Below are positions 1 through 8,681 of a DNA stretch of 60,314 bases, piece after piece. Source of the stretch: Deltaproteobacteria bacterium (GTDB lineage Bacteria; SAR324; XYD2-FULL-50-16). The first letter of the stretch is position 1, and each line of letters opens with the position of its first letter. The translations under genes were made by a program, and so were the position numbers. Location: positions 1 through 60,314 of the forward strand of contig JABHWU010000003.1 of assembly GCA_018657625.1 (NCBI GenBank), given 5' to 3'. The notes beneath the pieces are model-generated. The model ran no database searches. It had not been told where the DNA came from and worked only from the letters and a program-made list of their open reading frames with translations.

Positions 1-1250
1 ATGGACCAAGTATTGATAGTACGTTAACTGCCGCACAGGCAGCTTAGAAAGCCCTCGCATATCCAGACAGATACAATGATTGGTTAACTGCCGCACAGGC
101 AGCTTAGAAATTTAGTAGCTGTCTAGGGCATTGCTTAGTTAGGTTAACTGCCGCACAGGCAGCTTAGAAAATGCGGAAACGATCAAGGACATACCCATTA
201 AAGTTAACTGCCGCACAGGCAGCTTAGAAACAGCAACAGTTGAGTATTTAGAATATTTAAATGTTAACTGCCGCACAGGCAGCTTAGAAAATGAGGAGGA
301 ATAACATCAAAATAAGCAATATGTTAACTGCCGCACAGGCAGCTTAGAAATTGAATTGGATCTTCACTACCTGTGTACAAACGTTAACTGCCGCACAGGC
401 AGCTTAGAAAACAACCCCCATGAAAATAGCCTTGGACTAAAAGTTAACTGCCGCACAGGCAGCTTAGAAATGCCTGGCGGAAAGTGTTTTCTGGAAAGCA
501 TCGTTAACTGCCGCACAGGCAGCTTAGAAAATTTTTTGAAAGTCCAGGCGTCTGGTGGGATGGTTAACTGCCGCACAGGCAGCTTAGAAATATCATTATC
601 ACCTAACACGATCGTCACACCAGTTAACTGCCGCACAGGCAGCTTAGAAAATTTACTTTGAGGTTGAGCGACCTAAAGAAGCGTTAACTGCCGCACAGGC
701 AGCTTAGAAATCTGATCTTGCTCTAGACTCTTCCCTCCTTATGTTAACTGCCGCACAGGCAGCTTAGAAATTTTGGTGGGTAATTATGAGCATAAACCAG
801 TAGTTAACTGCCGCACAGGCAGCTTAGAAAAATAATTGACCGATTTGGAAAACTTTCATCAAGTTAACTGCCGCACAGGCAGCTTAGAAACAGTTATGGT
901 AATGATTGATCCAACTTTTGAAGTTAACTGCCGCACAGGCAGCTTAGAAAACACGGTTTCATATATGGGCGCCAAGCGATATGTTAACTGCCGCACAGGC
1001 AGCTTAGAAAAAATACGCCTACAGTCCTTTAACACTATCCCTGTTAACTGCCGCACAGGCAGCTTAGAAAAGTGTCGGTCAGGTCTGGTATTAGGTATCC
1101 GTGTTAACTGCCGCACAGGCAGCTTAGAAAAGTAGATCCCATTGATAAAGTAACAGATGTACGTTAACTGCCGCACAGGCAGCTTAGAAACACCTAATTG
1201 GATGGAATTATCGCCAAATATTGTTAACTGCCGCAATCCTCCGAATTTAA
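1..1250 (+). CRISPR. Type I-F CRISPR array, leader-distal end
   Basis: Twenty identical 28-nt repeats begin at 23 and recur every 60 nt up to 1163-1190. Each starts GTTAACTGCC and ends CTTAGAAA. The 20 complete spacers are all 32 nt, and 1-22 is part of a further spacer cut by the window edge. Each repeat contains the hairpin CTGCC-GCACA-GGCAG followed by CTTAGAAA, which matches the Cas6f (Csy4) stem-loop and the 8-nt crRNA handle of type I-F. A 21st repeat at 1223 keeps only its first 13 nt and then diverges, as expected at the trailer end. The plus strand is therefore the crRNA sense strand, and leader and newest spacers lie left of the window. No cas gene is present here. Confidence 0.97.
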
Positions 1251-1404
1251 GGAACTTCCCCGGATTTCGTTATATTTCTATGACATAAGTATTACAGAAG
1301 CCTGGCTGATATGCATCTCAATGGAAATGTACCAGAAATTGAGTCATTGGCAGATAGTCAACCTGGGTTGTGGTCGAAAATTATCCATCTGATCTGCCAA
1401 ATTT

Positions 1405-1848
1405 TTATTTTACCGTTATACAGGTTCCATCGAAAAGACTACTGACCTTATGTGAGACACTCCCCAGTAACAGCCCTTTGATATCGCTCATCCCCCGGCT
1501 TCCCATGATAATAGTATCAAAATTGTTGTTTTTGGAATGATTGACAATTTTTTCAGCCGGATCACCAAACAAGACAAGACTATTGACACTGATTTTAGGT
1601 TGAATCATATCAACCAAATCCTTGAAAATCTTATTCCCCAGTTCTTTTGAATCCTTTTCATATCGGGTTCGCTCATCTTTTGGATATTCAAGTTCAATAA
1701 AACTTTGATATTTTTTTGAAATGTTTTTTCGGCAAACATTTACAATCTCGACATCAGCTTCATATTTCTCTGCCAAATCACACGCCAGTCTCATCGCTTT
1801 TATAGCATGTTCCGACCCATCTACGGGTACCAAAATTTTCTTAATCAT
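1405..1848 (-). CDS. Universal stress protein, UspA family
   Basis: This 147-residue single-domain protein has the Usp fold signature. It starts with a hydrophobic strand followed by PVDGSE. Its C-terminal ATP-binding motif G-x2-G-x9-G-S is intact (Gly116, Gly119, Gly129, Ser130), so an ATP-binding Usp is likely. Such proteins are cytoplasmic and accumulate under starvation, energy or oxidative stress. A G-rich stretch just upstream of the ATG serves as ribosome-binding site. It stands alone between the CRISPR trailer and a non-coding region, so no partner is implied. Confidence 0.92.
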   Translation of the reverse strand: MIKKILVPVDGSEHAIKAMRLACDLAEKYEADVEIVNVCRKNISKKYQSFIELEYPKDERTRYEKDSKELGNKIFKDLVDMIQPKISVNSLVLFGDPAEKIVNHSKNNNFDTIIMGSRGMSDIKGLLLGSVSHKVSSLFDGTCITVK

Positions 1849-2387
1849 TTTTTACCCCCAAAAAATAGTGATTAAAATTTCTTCAGTACACATTCTTTTT
1901 CTACACTTCTATTTTTACATTCAACCTATTTGGTGTCAAGAATAGGGTTTTTGGAAAAATATTTTCGGATGTCGACACCGGCATAATAAAATCTATTTTA
2001 AGGCTTAAAACCATCCTATCTGAGGCTGGTCAGAGACCAAAGACACTACCAATTGGTTATCTTATAAAAAGCTAGGTGTGCATCGCGGGTCTGTTCTGTA
2101 GGAGTATTTAACCACGGACCACACTGAATACACGGAAAAAAACAGAGATATTGAAATTCAATCACAGAAACACAAAATCTTTCCATATTTTCTGAGTATT
2201 CCGTGGTTCGATTTATAAAATAATAACCAGATAAAGGTCATCACAGGTTCATAAATGACAGCTAAAATTGCGTCGATTTCGTTTGAATCCAAGAATGCGA
2301 TATGCCCCTATGGGGCTAAGACAATACCGTCTACTTTGGGGACGGATTTTATTGATTATCTAAAAGATTAATCTGGTTAATACTGTT
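1849..2387. other. Non-coding stretch with a decayed-looking inverted repeat
   Basis: No convincing gene is visible in about 540 nt between usp and the LysR gene. The stretch contains an imperfect inverted repeat (2111-2208), a short hairpin GCCCC-TAT-GGGGC near 2304-2315, and a small CCGTC/GACGG pair near 2328-2345. The last could help terminate the LysR transcript. Nothing else could be supported. Confidence 0.5.
2111..2208. repeat. Imperfect inverted repeat (REP-like)
   Basis: AACCACGGA at 2111-2119 is the reverse complement of TCCGTGGTT near 2200-2208. The flanking bases ACACTGAATACACGG and TCTGAGTATT also pair loosely. The layout resembles a palindromic intergenic repeat of the REP type. 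Only one copy was seen in this window, so its repetitive nature is inferred from its form. Confidence 0.4.
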
Positions 2388-3275
2388 TTAAAATACCAGA
2401 TCCGGTTTTAAGCAGTTAAGCAGATTAATGGCAGCCACAGGAAGGTATTTTTTAGGTTGAACCACCAGATAGTAATCGATGACCAGTTTAAAATCTTTGA
2501 CATTCAAGATATATAAGCGACCATTTTTGACTTCGTCTTTGATGGCAATTAATGGCAAAACTGATATTCCTAAATCCTGTTCAACAGCATGTTTCACGGT
2601 TTCCATCTGCCCGAATTCATTATTTAAACCAATTTTAAATTCATGTTTTTTTAACCACTTTTCAAATAAAACCCGGGTTTTTGTTCCTTCTTCACGAATT
2701 AATAGGGGATTTTTTTTAATATCAGCCAAGGTTACCTGATCTTTTTTAGCCAGATCATTGTTCGGAGAACACACAAATTTCAACGGTTCCTGATGAAAAA
2801 GTAATTTTTGAAATCGCTTGGGAAGATTTCCGGATGTCCCTAAAATCCCGAAATTCAATTTTCCTGCAATTAATAGTTTTTTAACAAAATCCGTATTCCC
2901 CACTTTAAAATCAAGAAAAATACCGGGATTGGCTAGTTTAAATTTACCCAAAATTTTAGGCAGTAAATAGGTGCTAACAGTAGAAGTGGCGCTAAAGGTA
3001 ATTCTTTCTTTTGCGTACTGAAATTCTTCCATGGCCGATTTGAGATCCTTCATGGTTGATAAAACAGGTTTTGCTAATTGATATAAGCGATTTCCTTCAG
3101 CTGTTAATATGGGTTTTTTAGGTGATAGGCGGAACAAAGTTACATTAAAATGCGATTCCAATGATTTAATATGGTGTGTAATTGCCGGTTGACTTAAATG
3201 AATATCTTCTGCGGCAGCTTTATAGGATCCTTTATTAACAATGGTAACAAAAGATTTCAGTTTTTCATATAGCAT
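2388..3275 (-). CDS. LysR-family transcriptional regulator
   Basis: The 295-residue length is normal for LysR regulators. Residues about 3-62 form the winged helix-turn-helix, with the typical pattern of a hydrophobic start, GSYKAAAE, then LSQPAITHHIKSLE. Residues about 90-290 are the periplasmic-binding-protein-like effector domain. It is divergent from the CYTH-CYTH-tctCBA run across a 277-bp AT-rich gap. LysR proteins often control the divergent operon, so tctCBA or the CYTH genes are plausible targets, but the effector cannot be read from sequence. Confidence 0.93.
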   Translation of the reverse strand: MLYEKLKSFVTIVNKGSYKAAAEDIHLSQPAITHHIKSLESHFNVTLFRLSPKKPILTAEGNRLYQLAKPVLSTMKDLKSAMEEFQYAKERITFSATSTVSTYLLPKILGKFKLANPGIFLDFKVGNTDFVKKLLIAGKLNFGILGTSGNLPKRFQKLLFHQEPLKFVCSPNNDLAKKDQVTLADIKKNPLLIREEGTKTRVLFEKWLKKHEFKIGLNNEFGQMETVKHAVEQDLGISVLPLIAIKDEVKNGRLYILNVKDFKLVIDYYLVVQPKKYLPVAAINLLNCLKPDLVF

Positions 3276-3445
3276 CAGCCTGGAGTGTTAAAAAAGTTCT
3301 TATTACTATCGTCAATGATCATTAATAATCAGATCTACTTTACATAATTTATCAAATATTTTTTTTTTAAGTACCTATTTCTGCTACTATAAGCAGAAAC
3401 ATTCGTTTTTACAAGCAGGTAGCTGTTTTTTTTGATAAATAATTT

Positions 3446-3460
3446 TAATGATAATCATTA
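3446..3460. promoter_or_regulatory. Fur-box-like palindrome
   Basis: TAATGATAATCATTA is a perfect palindrome around a central A. Its core AATGATAATCATT is identical to the core of the classical 19-bp Fur box, while the outer bases match less well. It lies about 95 nt upstream of the first CYTH gene and in the intergenic region shared with the LysR gene. It could be a Fur operator or simply a dyad used by the LysR protein. A second short palindrome, AATGATCATT, lies at 3314-3323. Confidence 0.4.
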
Positions 3461-3552
3461 AATCAATTAATTTGACTGATATTTAATTTGCTTTATAATT
3501 AATTTAATTTTTTAAGCGTCAATGTTTTAATATTTTAATAAAATAGGTTTCT

Positions 3553-4155
3553 ATGACTGAAATTAAACCAAGATTCGAATTTCGAGCCTTTGCTCAAAAT
3601 TTCGGTATGGTTATTGAGAAAATGCGAAAACTTTCTCCATGTGAACAGATCCGGGAAAGTTCAGAAATTTACATTATGTCTGCAGGTAATAATGAAAATA
3701 ATACAAAGATCCGCGATAACAAAATGGATATCAAAGTATTTGTAACTGAAAAAGATGGATTGCAACAATGGAATCCTAGAATGAAGGGTGAATTCCCAAT
3801 GAAAGCAGAAAAAATTCGTGATGATTTATTCCCGGCTTTTGGTGTTAGTTTGCCAGACTTTGCAAGAGATGAATATACTTTGGTGCAGTACTTAGATGAA
3901 ATTATTAAACCTCATCCAGAACTGTCAGCAGTCAAAGTCTTTAAAAGACGATTTGCTTTTACTGTTAATAATACAATTGTTGAATCAGCGGAATTACTGA
4001 TTAACAACGCTGCTATTCAATCTGTTGCTGTTGAATCAACAGAAATTCAGGACATTCTGAAAGCAAAATCGATGATGGGGTTAAATGAGTATGAGAACGT
4101 AAACTATTTATTGGCCATCAAACGAATTATCGGTTGGGAAGATATCCCTAATTAA
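3553..4155 (+). CDS. Divergent CYTH-like protein
   Basis: This 200-residue cytoplasmic protein has charged beta strands and a layout like CYTH triphosphatase-tunnel proteins. Examples are RESSEIYI at about 35, KMDIKVFV at about 58 and a late KRRFAFTV strand. The N-terminal strand reads FEFRAF, so the ExExK signature of active CYTH enzymes is not intact. It may bind a phosphorylated ligand without hydrolysing it, or belong to a separate family. A canonical CYTH enzyme follows 95 nt downstream on the same strand, separated by a palindromic element. The family call rests on fold-level resemblance only. Confidence 0.55.
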   Translation: MTEIKPRFEFRAFAQNFGMVIEKMRKLSPCEQIRESSEIYIMSAGNNENNTKIRDNKMDIKVFVTEKDGLQQWNPRMKGEFPMKAEKIRDDLFPAFGVSLPDFARDEYTLVQYLDEIIKPHPELSAVKVFKRRFAFTVNNTIVESAELLINNAAIQSVAVESTEIQDILKAKSMMGLNEYENVNYLLAIKRIIGWEDIPN

Positions 4156-4204
4156 TGAAATCAGGGTACACGTAACGCAAAAAGTACATGTCCCCAAATT
4201 TCGA
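4156..4204. repeat. Palindromic element, copy 1 (REP/MITE-like)
   Basis: The element starts at the base after the stop codon of the first CYTH gene. Its left end TGAAATCAGGGTACACGTAA and the reverse complement of its right end (CGAAATTTGGGGACATGTAC) are clearly related, giving a hairpin with a short AACGCAAAAA-type loop. A longer relative lies at 5809-5887. Both sit directly between co-oriented genes, so they could act as mRNA-stabilising or attenuating hairpins. Confidence 0.7.
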
Positions 4205-4250
4205 CTCGATTTGATAACAATATATTGAAACAATTAAAGGGGAAGACCAA

Positions 4251-4712
4251 ATGGGAAAAGAGATCGAACGCAAATTTTTAGTTAAGAATGATGCGTGGCG
4301 TTCTGTTGAAGGAACAAAATATCGCCAGGGTTATTTAAACAGTGTTAAAGAGCGAACTGTTCGTGTCAGGACAATTGATGACAAGGGATTTTTAACCGTT
4401 AAAGGAATCACTGTCGGAGCCACCCGTCTGGAATATGAATACGAAGTTCCTGCATCTGATGCCGATGAAATGTTAACAGAATTATGTGAAAAACCACTCA
4501 TTGAAAAAAAACGGTATAAAATACCTTTTGGGGGATTCACATTTGAAGTTGATGAGTTTTTTGGAGAAAATGAAGGACTGATAGTAGCAGAAGTTGAATT
4601 GGAAAGTGAAGATCAGGTATTTGATAAACCTGCATGGTTGGGAGAAGAAGTTTCAGGAGATCCCCGATACTTTAATTCCAATTTAATCAAACACCCTTTC
4701 ACAAAATGGTAA
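4251..4712 (+). CDS. CYTH-domain triphosphatase
   Basis: The 153 residues form a single compact CYTH domain. The diagnostic EIERK (ExExK) lies at residues 4-8, followed by the alternating charged strands of the triphosphate tunnel (RTVRVRT, GFLTVKG, EYEYEVP) and an acidic FEVDEF near the C-terminal half. Bacterial single-domain members are mostly inorganic triphosphatases that need divalent metal, and a few are class IV adenylate cyclases. The short form here favours triphosphatase activity. GGGGAAG at 4239-4245 is a good ribosome-binding site. Its position near phosphate-transport genes fits phosphate metabolism. Confidence 0.85.
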   Translation: MGKEIERKFLVKNDAWRSVEGTKYRQGYLNSVKERTVRVRTIDDKGFLTVKGITVGATRLEYEYEVPASDADEMLTELCEKPLIEKKRYKIPFGGFTFEVDEFFGENEGLIVAEVELESEDQVFDKPAWLGEEVSGDPRYFNSNLIKHPFTKW

Positions 4713-4810
4713 CAGGGTATGTTTTTTAATTTGTTATATGAATTGCATCATTTCAAGACTTTCTTTAAATTGTTATATGCATACACTTAAATACTTTACA
4801 GGAGTTATCA

Positions 4811-5767
4811 ATGAAAACTTTTAAGATGTTATTTTTAGCATTGACATTAGTTTCAATGTTGTTGGTTGGCACTAGTTATGGCGCTTTTCCCAAAAAACCG
4901 ATCAAATTGATTGTTTATACTAAACCGGGCGGGGCTATTGATGTATTTGCCAGAAAGTTTCAAAAAATTGCCAAGAAATATACAGACACAACTTTTGTAG
5001 TTGTGAATAAAACAGGTGCTGGTGGTGTTGTTGCTATGAAACATGTTCTTTCTAAAAGAGCAGATGGCTATATGTTGGCTGCTGTTACCCGTTCCAATAT
5101 CGGTAAAATGGTTTCCTCTAAGAGTAATCTAAAAGTTGATCAGTTTAACTGGATGGCCATGATGGTTTCTGACCCGGAAGCCGTCATTACTAATCGAAAT
5201 CAAGCCATTAATACCTGGGCCCAGATTGTAGCAGATGCTAAAGCTAAAGGTGGAAACCAATTATGGGTTGGACCGGCAGCCGGTGGAAATGATCATATTA
5301 TGGCCCTCAAAACCTGGCAAAAAGCCGGCATCAAAGCCAAATGGATCCCATATGGGAGTGGTGGAAAAGCAATGGCTGCTTTAATGGGTGGTCATGGGGT
5401 CGCTTACGTTGGAAACCCTGGTGATGTCATTGGAAAACCAGATCTCAAAGTAGCTGCTATTTCAAGTAAAAACAGGCTGACAGGAAAATTTGCTAATGTT
5501 CCCACATTTACAGAATTGGGAATAAAAAATCACGACAGTGAAATTATGTGGCGTGGATTTATGACCAAAAAAGGAATTCCGGCAGAAGCACAAACTTTTT
5601 ATGATAAGCTGTTTGCAAAAATGAACAGTGATTCCGATTGGCAGGGTTATATTCAAAATCTGGGTGCAAATCCTATTTTTTACAAGCAAGCAAAATTTAC
5701 ATCGATTGTAAAAAATGATCGGGAAGTGTTTACCAATACCTTAAAAGAAATAGGCGCTATCAAGTAA
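4811..5767 (+). CDS. tctC: Tripartite tricarboxylate transporter substrate-binding protein
   Basis: The 318-residue protein is of the TctC/Bug family. It has a signal peptide (basic MKTFK, hydrophobic core to about residue 23, cleavage near GTSYGA). The mature N-terminus KPIKLIVYTKPGG matches the family's first beta strand and ligand loop. It should capture a carboxylate in the periplasm and deliver it to TctAB. AGGAG lies 6 nt before the ATG. It is followed after 246 nt by tctB and tctA. A palindrome in that gap could allow higher expression of this binding protein than of the membrane subunits. Confidence 0.93.
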   Translation: MKTFKMLFLALTLVSMLLVGTSYGAFPKKPIKLIVYTKPGGAIDVFARKFQKIAKKYTDTTFVVVNKTGAGGVVAMKHVLSKRADGYMLAAVTRSNIGKMVSSKSNLKVDQFNWMAMMVSDPEAVITNRNQAINTWAQIVADAKAKGGNQLWVGPAAGGNDHIMALKTWQKAGIKAKWIPYGSGGKAMAALMGGHGVAYVGNPGDVIGKPDLKVAAISSKNRLTGKFANVPTFTELGIKNHDSEIMWRGFMTKKGIPAEAQTFYDKLFAKMNSDSDWQGYIQNLGANPIFYKQAKFTSIVKNDREVFTNTLKEIGAIK

Positions 5768-5808
5768 TTCAATTTTTCTTACGAACTGGTGCTGTGTTAC
5801 ATCAAAAA

Positions 5809-5887
5809 TGAAATCGGGGTACACGTAACGGCTTGATACTGTAATTATAAGGTTGGTATCAGAATTTGTACATGTCCCCCAATTTCA
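5809..5887. repeat. Palindromic element, copy 2 (longer)
   Basis: It has the same outer ends as the element at 4156-4204: left TGAAATCGGGGTACACGTAA and right GTACATGTCCCCCAATTTCA. The centre is about 30 nt longer and contains an inner GATAC/GGTATC pairing (5835-5860). It lies between tctC and tctB. The outer arms are near-complementary, so a long hairpin can form in RNA. The two copies with related ends and different centres look like a family of small mobile palindromes. Confidence 0.7.
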
Positions 5888-6013
5888 GCTAAATTGATGA
5901 CACGCTTTCAAACTCGACATGACATTCCCGGTGACCAGATTGATTAATATCACTAAGTAAATTGAGACAGAACACAATGATGCCGGGAGAAGAATTATTT
6001 TTTTGGAGGAAAT

Positions 6014-6562
6014 TTGGAGATTAATATCAGTGAAGGCCTGAATCTGGCTCTGTTTTCTTTATTGCTTATTATTATTGAAGGAAGCGCGGCCTGGTGGATT
6101 GCCAAAAATCGTCGGGATATGCTGGGGAGTTTTTTGGTTCCAGCTACCCTGATTGTTTTTTCTTTAATTCTGTGGGCCGTCTCTCGTTCTTTTCCGGATG
6201 AAGATATTGGCCCCATTGTTATCCCACAGTTATGGGGAACGTTAATAGTTGTTTTCTGTGGGTATGTCATATTAACCATTGTCAGGCGAAAAGCTGATGT
6301 TGATCCTAAAACCGGCAACCTGAAAATGTTAGCGGTGGTGGTTTTCCTACTACTGGTTTATTTTTTTGCAATGGATATTATCGGTTATTTTTTAAGTTCT
6401 TTTCTTTTCCTTGGAACCTTGATGTATGTATTAACCTACCGAAATCATAAGGTAATCTGGAGTATCAGTGCCGGATGGGTTCTATTTTCATACCTCATAT
6501 TTTTTAAAATGTTGTATATTGCACTGCCCTTGGGTGTGATATATGAAACTTTTTTCGAGTAG
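6014..6562 (+). CDS. tctB: Tripartite tricarboxylate transporter small membrane subunit
   Basis: The 182-residue protein has four predicted transmembrane helices (about 10-28, 40-57, 75-92 and a C-terminal pair between 105 and 175), the usual TctB pattern. The start is a TTG at 6014 with GGAGG at 6005-6009. No ATG gives a better match to the family N-terminus. TctB pairs with the large TctA subunit encoded 17 nt downstream. TctB sequences diverge strongly, so the call leans on topology and its place between tctC and tctA. Confidence 0.88.
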   Translation: MEINISEGLNLALFSLLLIIIEGSAAWWIAKNRRDMLGSFLVPATLIVFSLILWAVSRSFPDEDIGPIVIPQLWGTLIVVFCGYVILTIVRRKADVDPKTGNLKMLAVVVFLLLVYFFAMDIIGYFLSSFLFLGTLMYVLTYRNHKVIWSISAGWVLFSYLIFFKMLYIALPLGVIYETFFE

Positions 6563-6579
6563 GGAGCTAAGGATATAAA

Positions 6580-8058
6580 ATGGATTTAATTAATAATTTA
6601 TTACTGGGATTTAGCAGTTTGGCGGGTTGGCAACCAATCCTTATCATTGTAGCTGGCGTTATCCTGGGGATAATCGCAGGAGCCATGCCAGGATTATCAC
6701 CCTCTACGGCAGTGGCCTTGCTGGTTCCATTCAGTTACACAATGGAACCGGGCATGGCATTGATTTTACTAACGTCAATCTATATTGCCTCTAATTATGG
6801 GGGATCAATTACGGCGGTTCTGATTAATACTCCAGGGACGCCATCAGCAGCAGTTACAACACTGGATGGATACCCCCTGACCCAAAAAGGAGAAGCAGGA
6901 AAAGGACTGGGAACGGCATTAGTCGCATCCACCATTGGCGGTGCTGTGGGAGTCTTAATCCTGATTTTATTTGCAGTACCACTGGCCAAAATCGCGCTAC
7001 AATTCAGTTCTGCTGATTATTTTGCTCTGGCTTTATTCGGATTGGCAACAGTCGCATCTATGGGATCCGGAAATATCGCCAAAGCGCTCATTGCAATTTT
7101 GTTTGGGTTGTTAATCAAAACCATTGGTATTGATCCCATTTCCGGCGTATCCCGATTTACCTTCGGTATGGATGAACTTTATGATGGCTTCAATTTAATA
7201 CCAGCACTCATTGGTTTATTTGCTGTCAGTGTCGTTTTTGCAAAAGTTGAAGAGTGGAAAATGGGATCTAAAGGACTTGTTGAAGTATCTAACAAACTGC
7301 CCTCATTTTCAGAATTCTGGAAAATCAAAATGACCATTCTTCGTTCTTCTGTGATTGGCACAATTATCGGTATTTTCCCTGGAGCAGGCGCTACAATCGC
7401 CTCATTTATCAGTTATGATGTCGCCAAACGCTCCAGTAAAACACCGGAACAATTCGGAAAAGGAAGCCTGGAAGGAGTCGCTGCAGCTGAAGGTGCCAAT
7501 AGTAGTTCAGTCGGTGGCGCTTTAGTTCCCTTGTTAGCCTTAGGAATACCGGGCAGTGCCACAGATGCTGTTTTATTGGGTGCCTTTATGCTACATGATC
7601 TAAATCCGGGTCCTTTACTCTTTAGGGATAGTCCGGAGATCGTTTATGGTATTTTTACCAGTTTAATTCTGGCCAATATTATTATGCTGATTCTGGGACT
7701 TTATGGAAATCGGGCCTTTATCAAAGTAGTATCAGTACCTGCTAAAATTATGTATCCTATGATTTTAGCCATTGCTATCATCGGTAGCTTTGCTGTAAAC
7801 GGTTCCCTCTTTGATGTGGCTGCTTGTATCGGGTTTGGAGTCATTGGGTGGTTGTTTAAACGATTTGGATACCCGGTTGCGCCGGTTGTATTGGGTATTG
7901 TTTTAGGTAAAATGATAGAAGAAAATTATCGCCGGGCGGTAATGATGCATGGATACAGTTCCTTTTTTATGGATAAAGTCAGTTTGGTTATGCTTAGTTT
8001 AGCCGCTATCTCTTTTATATATCCAATTATTAAACAACTTCGAAAAAAAAATAAATAA
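6580..8058 (+). CDS. tctA: Tripartite tricarboxylate transporter large permease subunit
   Basis: The 492-residue polytopic protein has the TctA hallmarks. These are GAMPGLSPSTAVALLVPF at about 35-52, the loop YGGSITAVLINTPGTP at about 75-90, and the second inverted-repeat motif GIFPGAGATIASF near 262. It is the ion-coupled translocation subunit working with TctB and the TctC binding protein. It ends in a basic cytoplasmic tail (KQLRKKNK). A G/C hairpin at 8086-8116 follows and probably ends the operon. The substrate (citrate, tartrate, an aromatic acid or another) cannot be inferred. Confidence 0.95.
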   Translation: MDLINNLLLGFSSLAGWQPILIIVAGVILGIIAGAMPGLSPSTAVALLVPFSYTMEPGMALILLTSIYIASNYGGSITAVLINTPGTPSAAVTTLDGYPLTQKGEAGKGLGTALVASTIGGAVGVLILILFAVPLAKIALQFSSADYFALALFGLATVASMGSGNIAKALIAILFGLLIKTIGIDPISGVSRFTFGMDELYDGFNLIPALIGLFAVSVVFAKVEEWKMGSKGLVEVSNKLPSFSEFWKIKMTILRSSVIGTIIGIFPGAGATIASFISYDVAKRSSKTPEQFGKGSLEGVAAAEGANSSSVGGALVPLLALGIPGSATDAVLLGAFMLHDLNPGPLLFRDSPEIVYGIFTSLILANIIMLILGLYGNRAFIKVVSVPAKIMYPMILAIAIIGSFAVNGSLFDVAACIGFGVIGWLFKRFGYPVAPVVLGIVLGKMIEENYRRAVMMHGYSSFFMDKVSLVMLSLAAISFIYPIIKQLRKKNK

Positions 8059-8085
8059 CAAGCTTTGGGATTATTTCCTAAAGAA

Positions 8086-8116
8086 TGAAATAGAGGGGGC
8101 TCCCCCCTTCTATTTC
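8086..8116 (+). terminator. Hairpin terminator after tctA
   Basis: GAAATAGAGGGGG and CCCCCTTCTATTTC pair with one bulged base around a CTC loop, 28 nt after the tctA stop codon. The stem is GC-rich at the tip and AT-rich at the base, as in intrinsic terminators, though the following T-run is weak. Confidence 0.6.
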
Positions 8117-8278
8117 AAAGTTAATTTATTTCTGACTACCGGAATTAAAAAAATCATCATAATAAACGAATTCACTATCTGCATCAAATCTATTGGTTAG
8201 ATAAATGTGTGCATGACACATCGTAAAAACTGATGAACGACTAACAATAAATATATTAATAGATATCAGGAGTTAAGA

Positions 8279-8632
8279 ATGAAGGTTTTTGGCAAATCAA
8301 AAGCTTTAATCGCTGAAATAGATACATACTTACAAGTCATTCAAAAATCAGGGTTACTGTTTTATGAAGCTATCAAAGAACATTTGGCCTTATGTTAATC
8401 GGTGCCTTTGGTTCCTGTTCCCAGTTCCCAGGCGGTAGTTGGGGTAGTTATTGGTATTGGTTTGGCAAAAGGGGCAAAAAGTGTTAATTACAGTGTATTA
8501 GGAAAAATAAGCATGGGTTGGGTGTCAACACCAGTAATTGCAGCAATTATCTCATTTGTGTCCCTATTTTTTATACAGAAGGTTTTCAAAATCAGGTTTT
8601 CGTGTAGCGTTCTGATTAGCTGGTTAGGTTGA
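8279..8632 (+). pseudogene. Deletion remnant of a Pap (DUF47)-Pit phosphate transport operon
   Basis: From 8279 a good AGGAG site and ATG start a 39-codon fragment beginning MKVFGKSKALIAEID. This resembles the N-terminus of DUF47/PhoU-like Pit accessory proteins and stops at 8396-8398. Immediately after, in the same frame, codons from about 8402 read VPVPSSQAVVGVVIGIGLAKG and end in a hydrophobic helix. This resembles the C-terminal quarter of PiT-family phosphate permeases, a loop plus last helices. The C-terminal part of the accessory gene and most of the permease gene are missing, consistent with one internal deletion of well over 1 kb. The product cannot be a working transporter. Intact Na/Pi cotransporters follow. 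Confidence 0.72.
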
Positions 8633-8681
8633 GCTTTGCGCCCAGGTACGAAATAAATTAGATATTATTTGGAGGAAATAA

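Noticed and set aside
356..1236. Open reading frames through the CRISPR array on both strands with repeated VNCRTGSLE or SKLPVRQLT peptides
   Set aside because: The 60-nt repeat-spacer period is a multiple of three, so any stop-free frame runs through many units. They carry only translated repeats and unrelated spacers.
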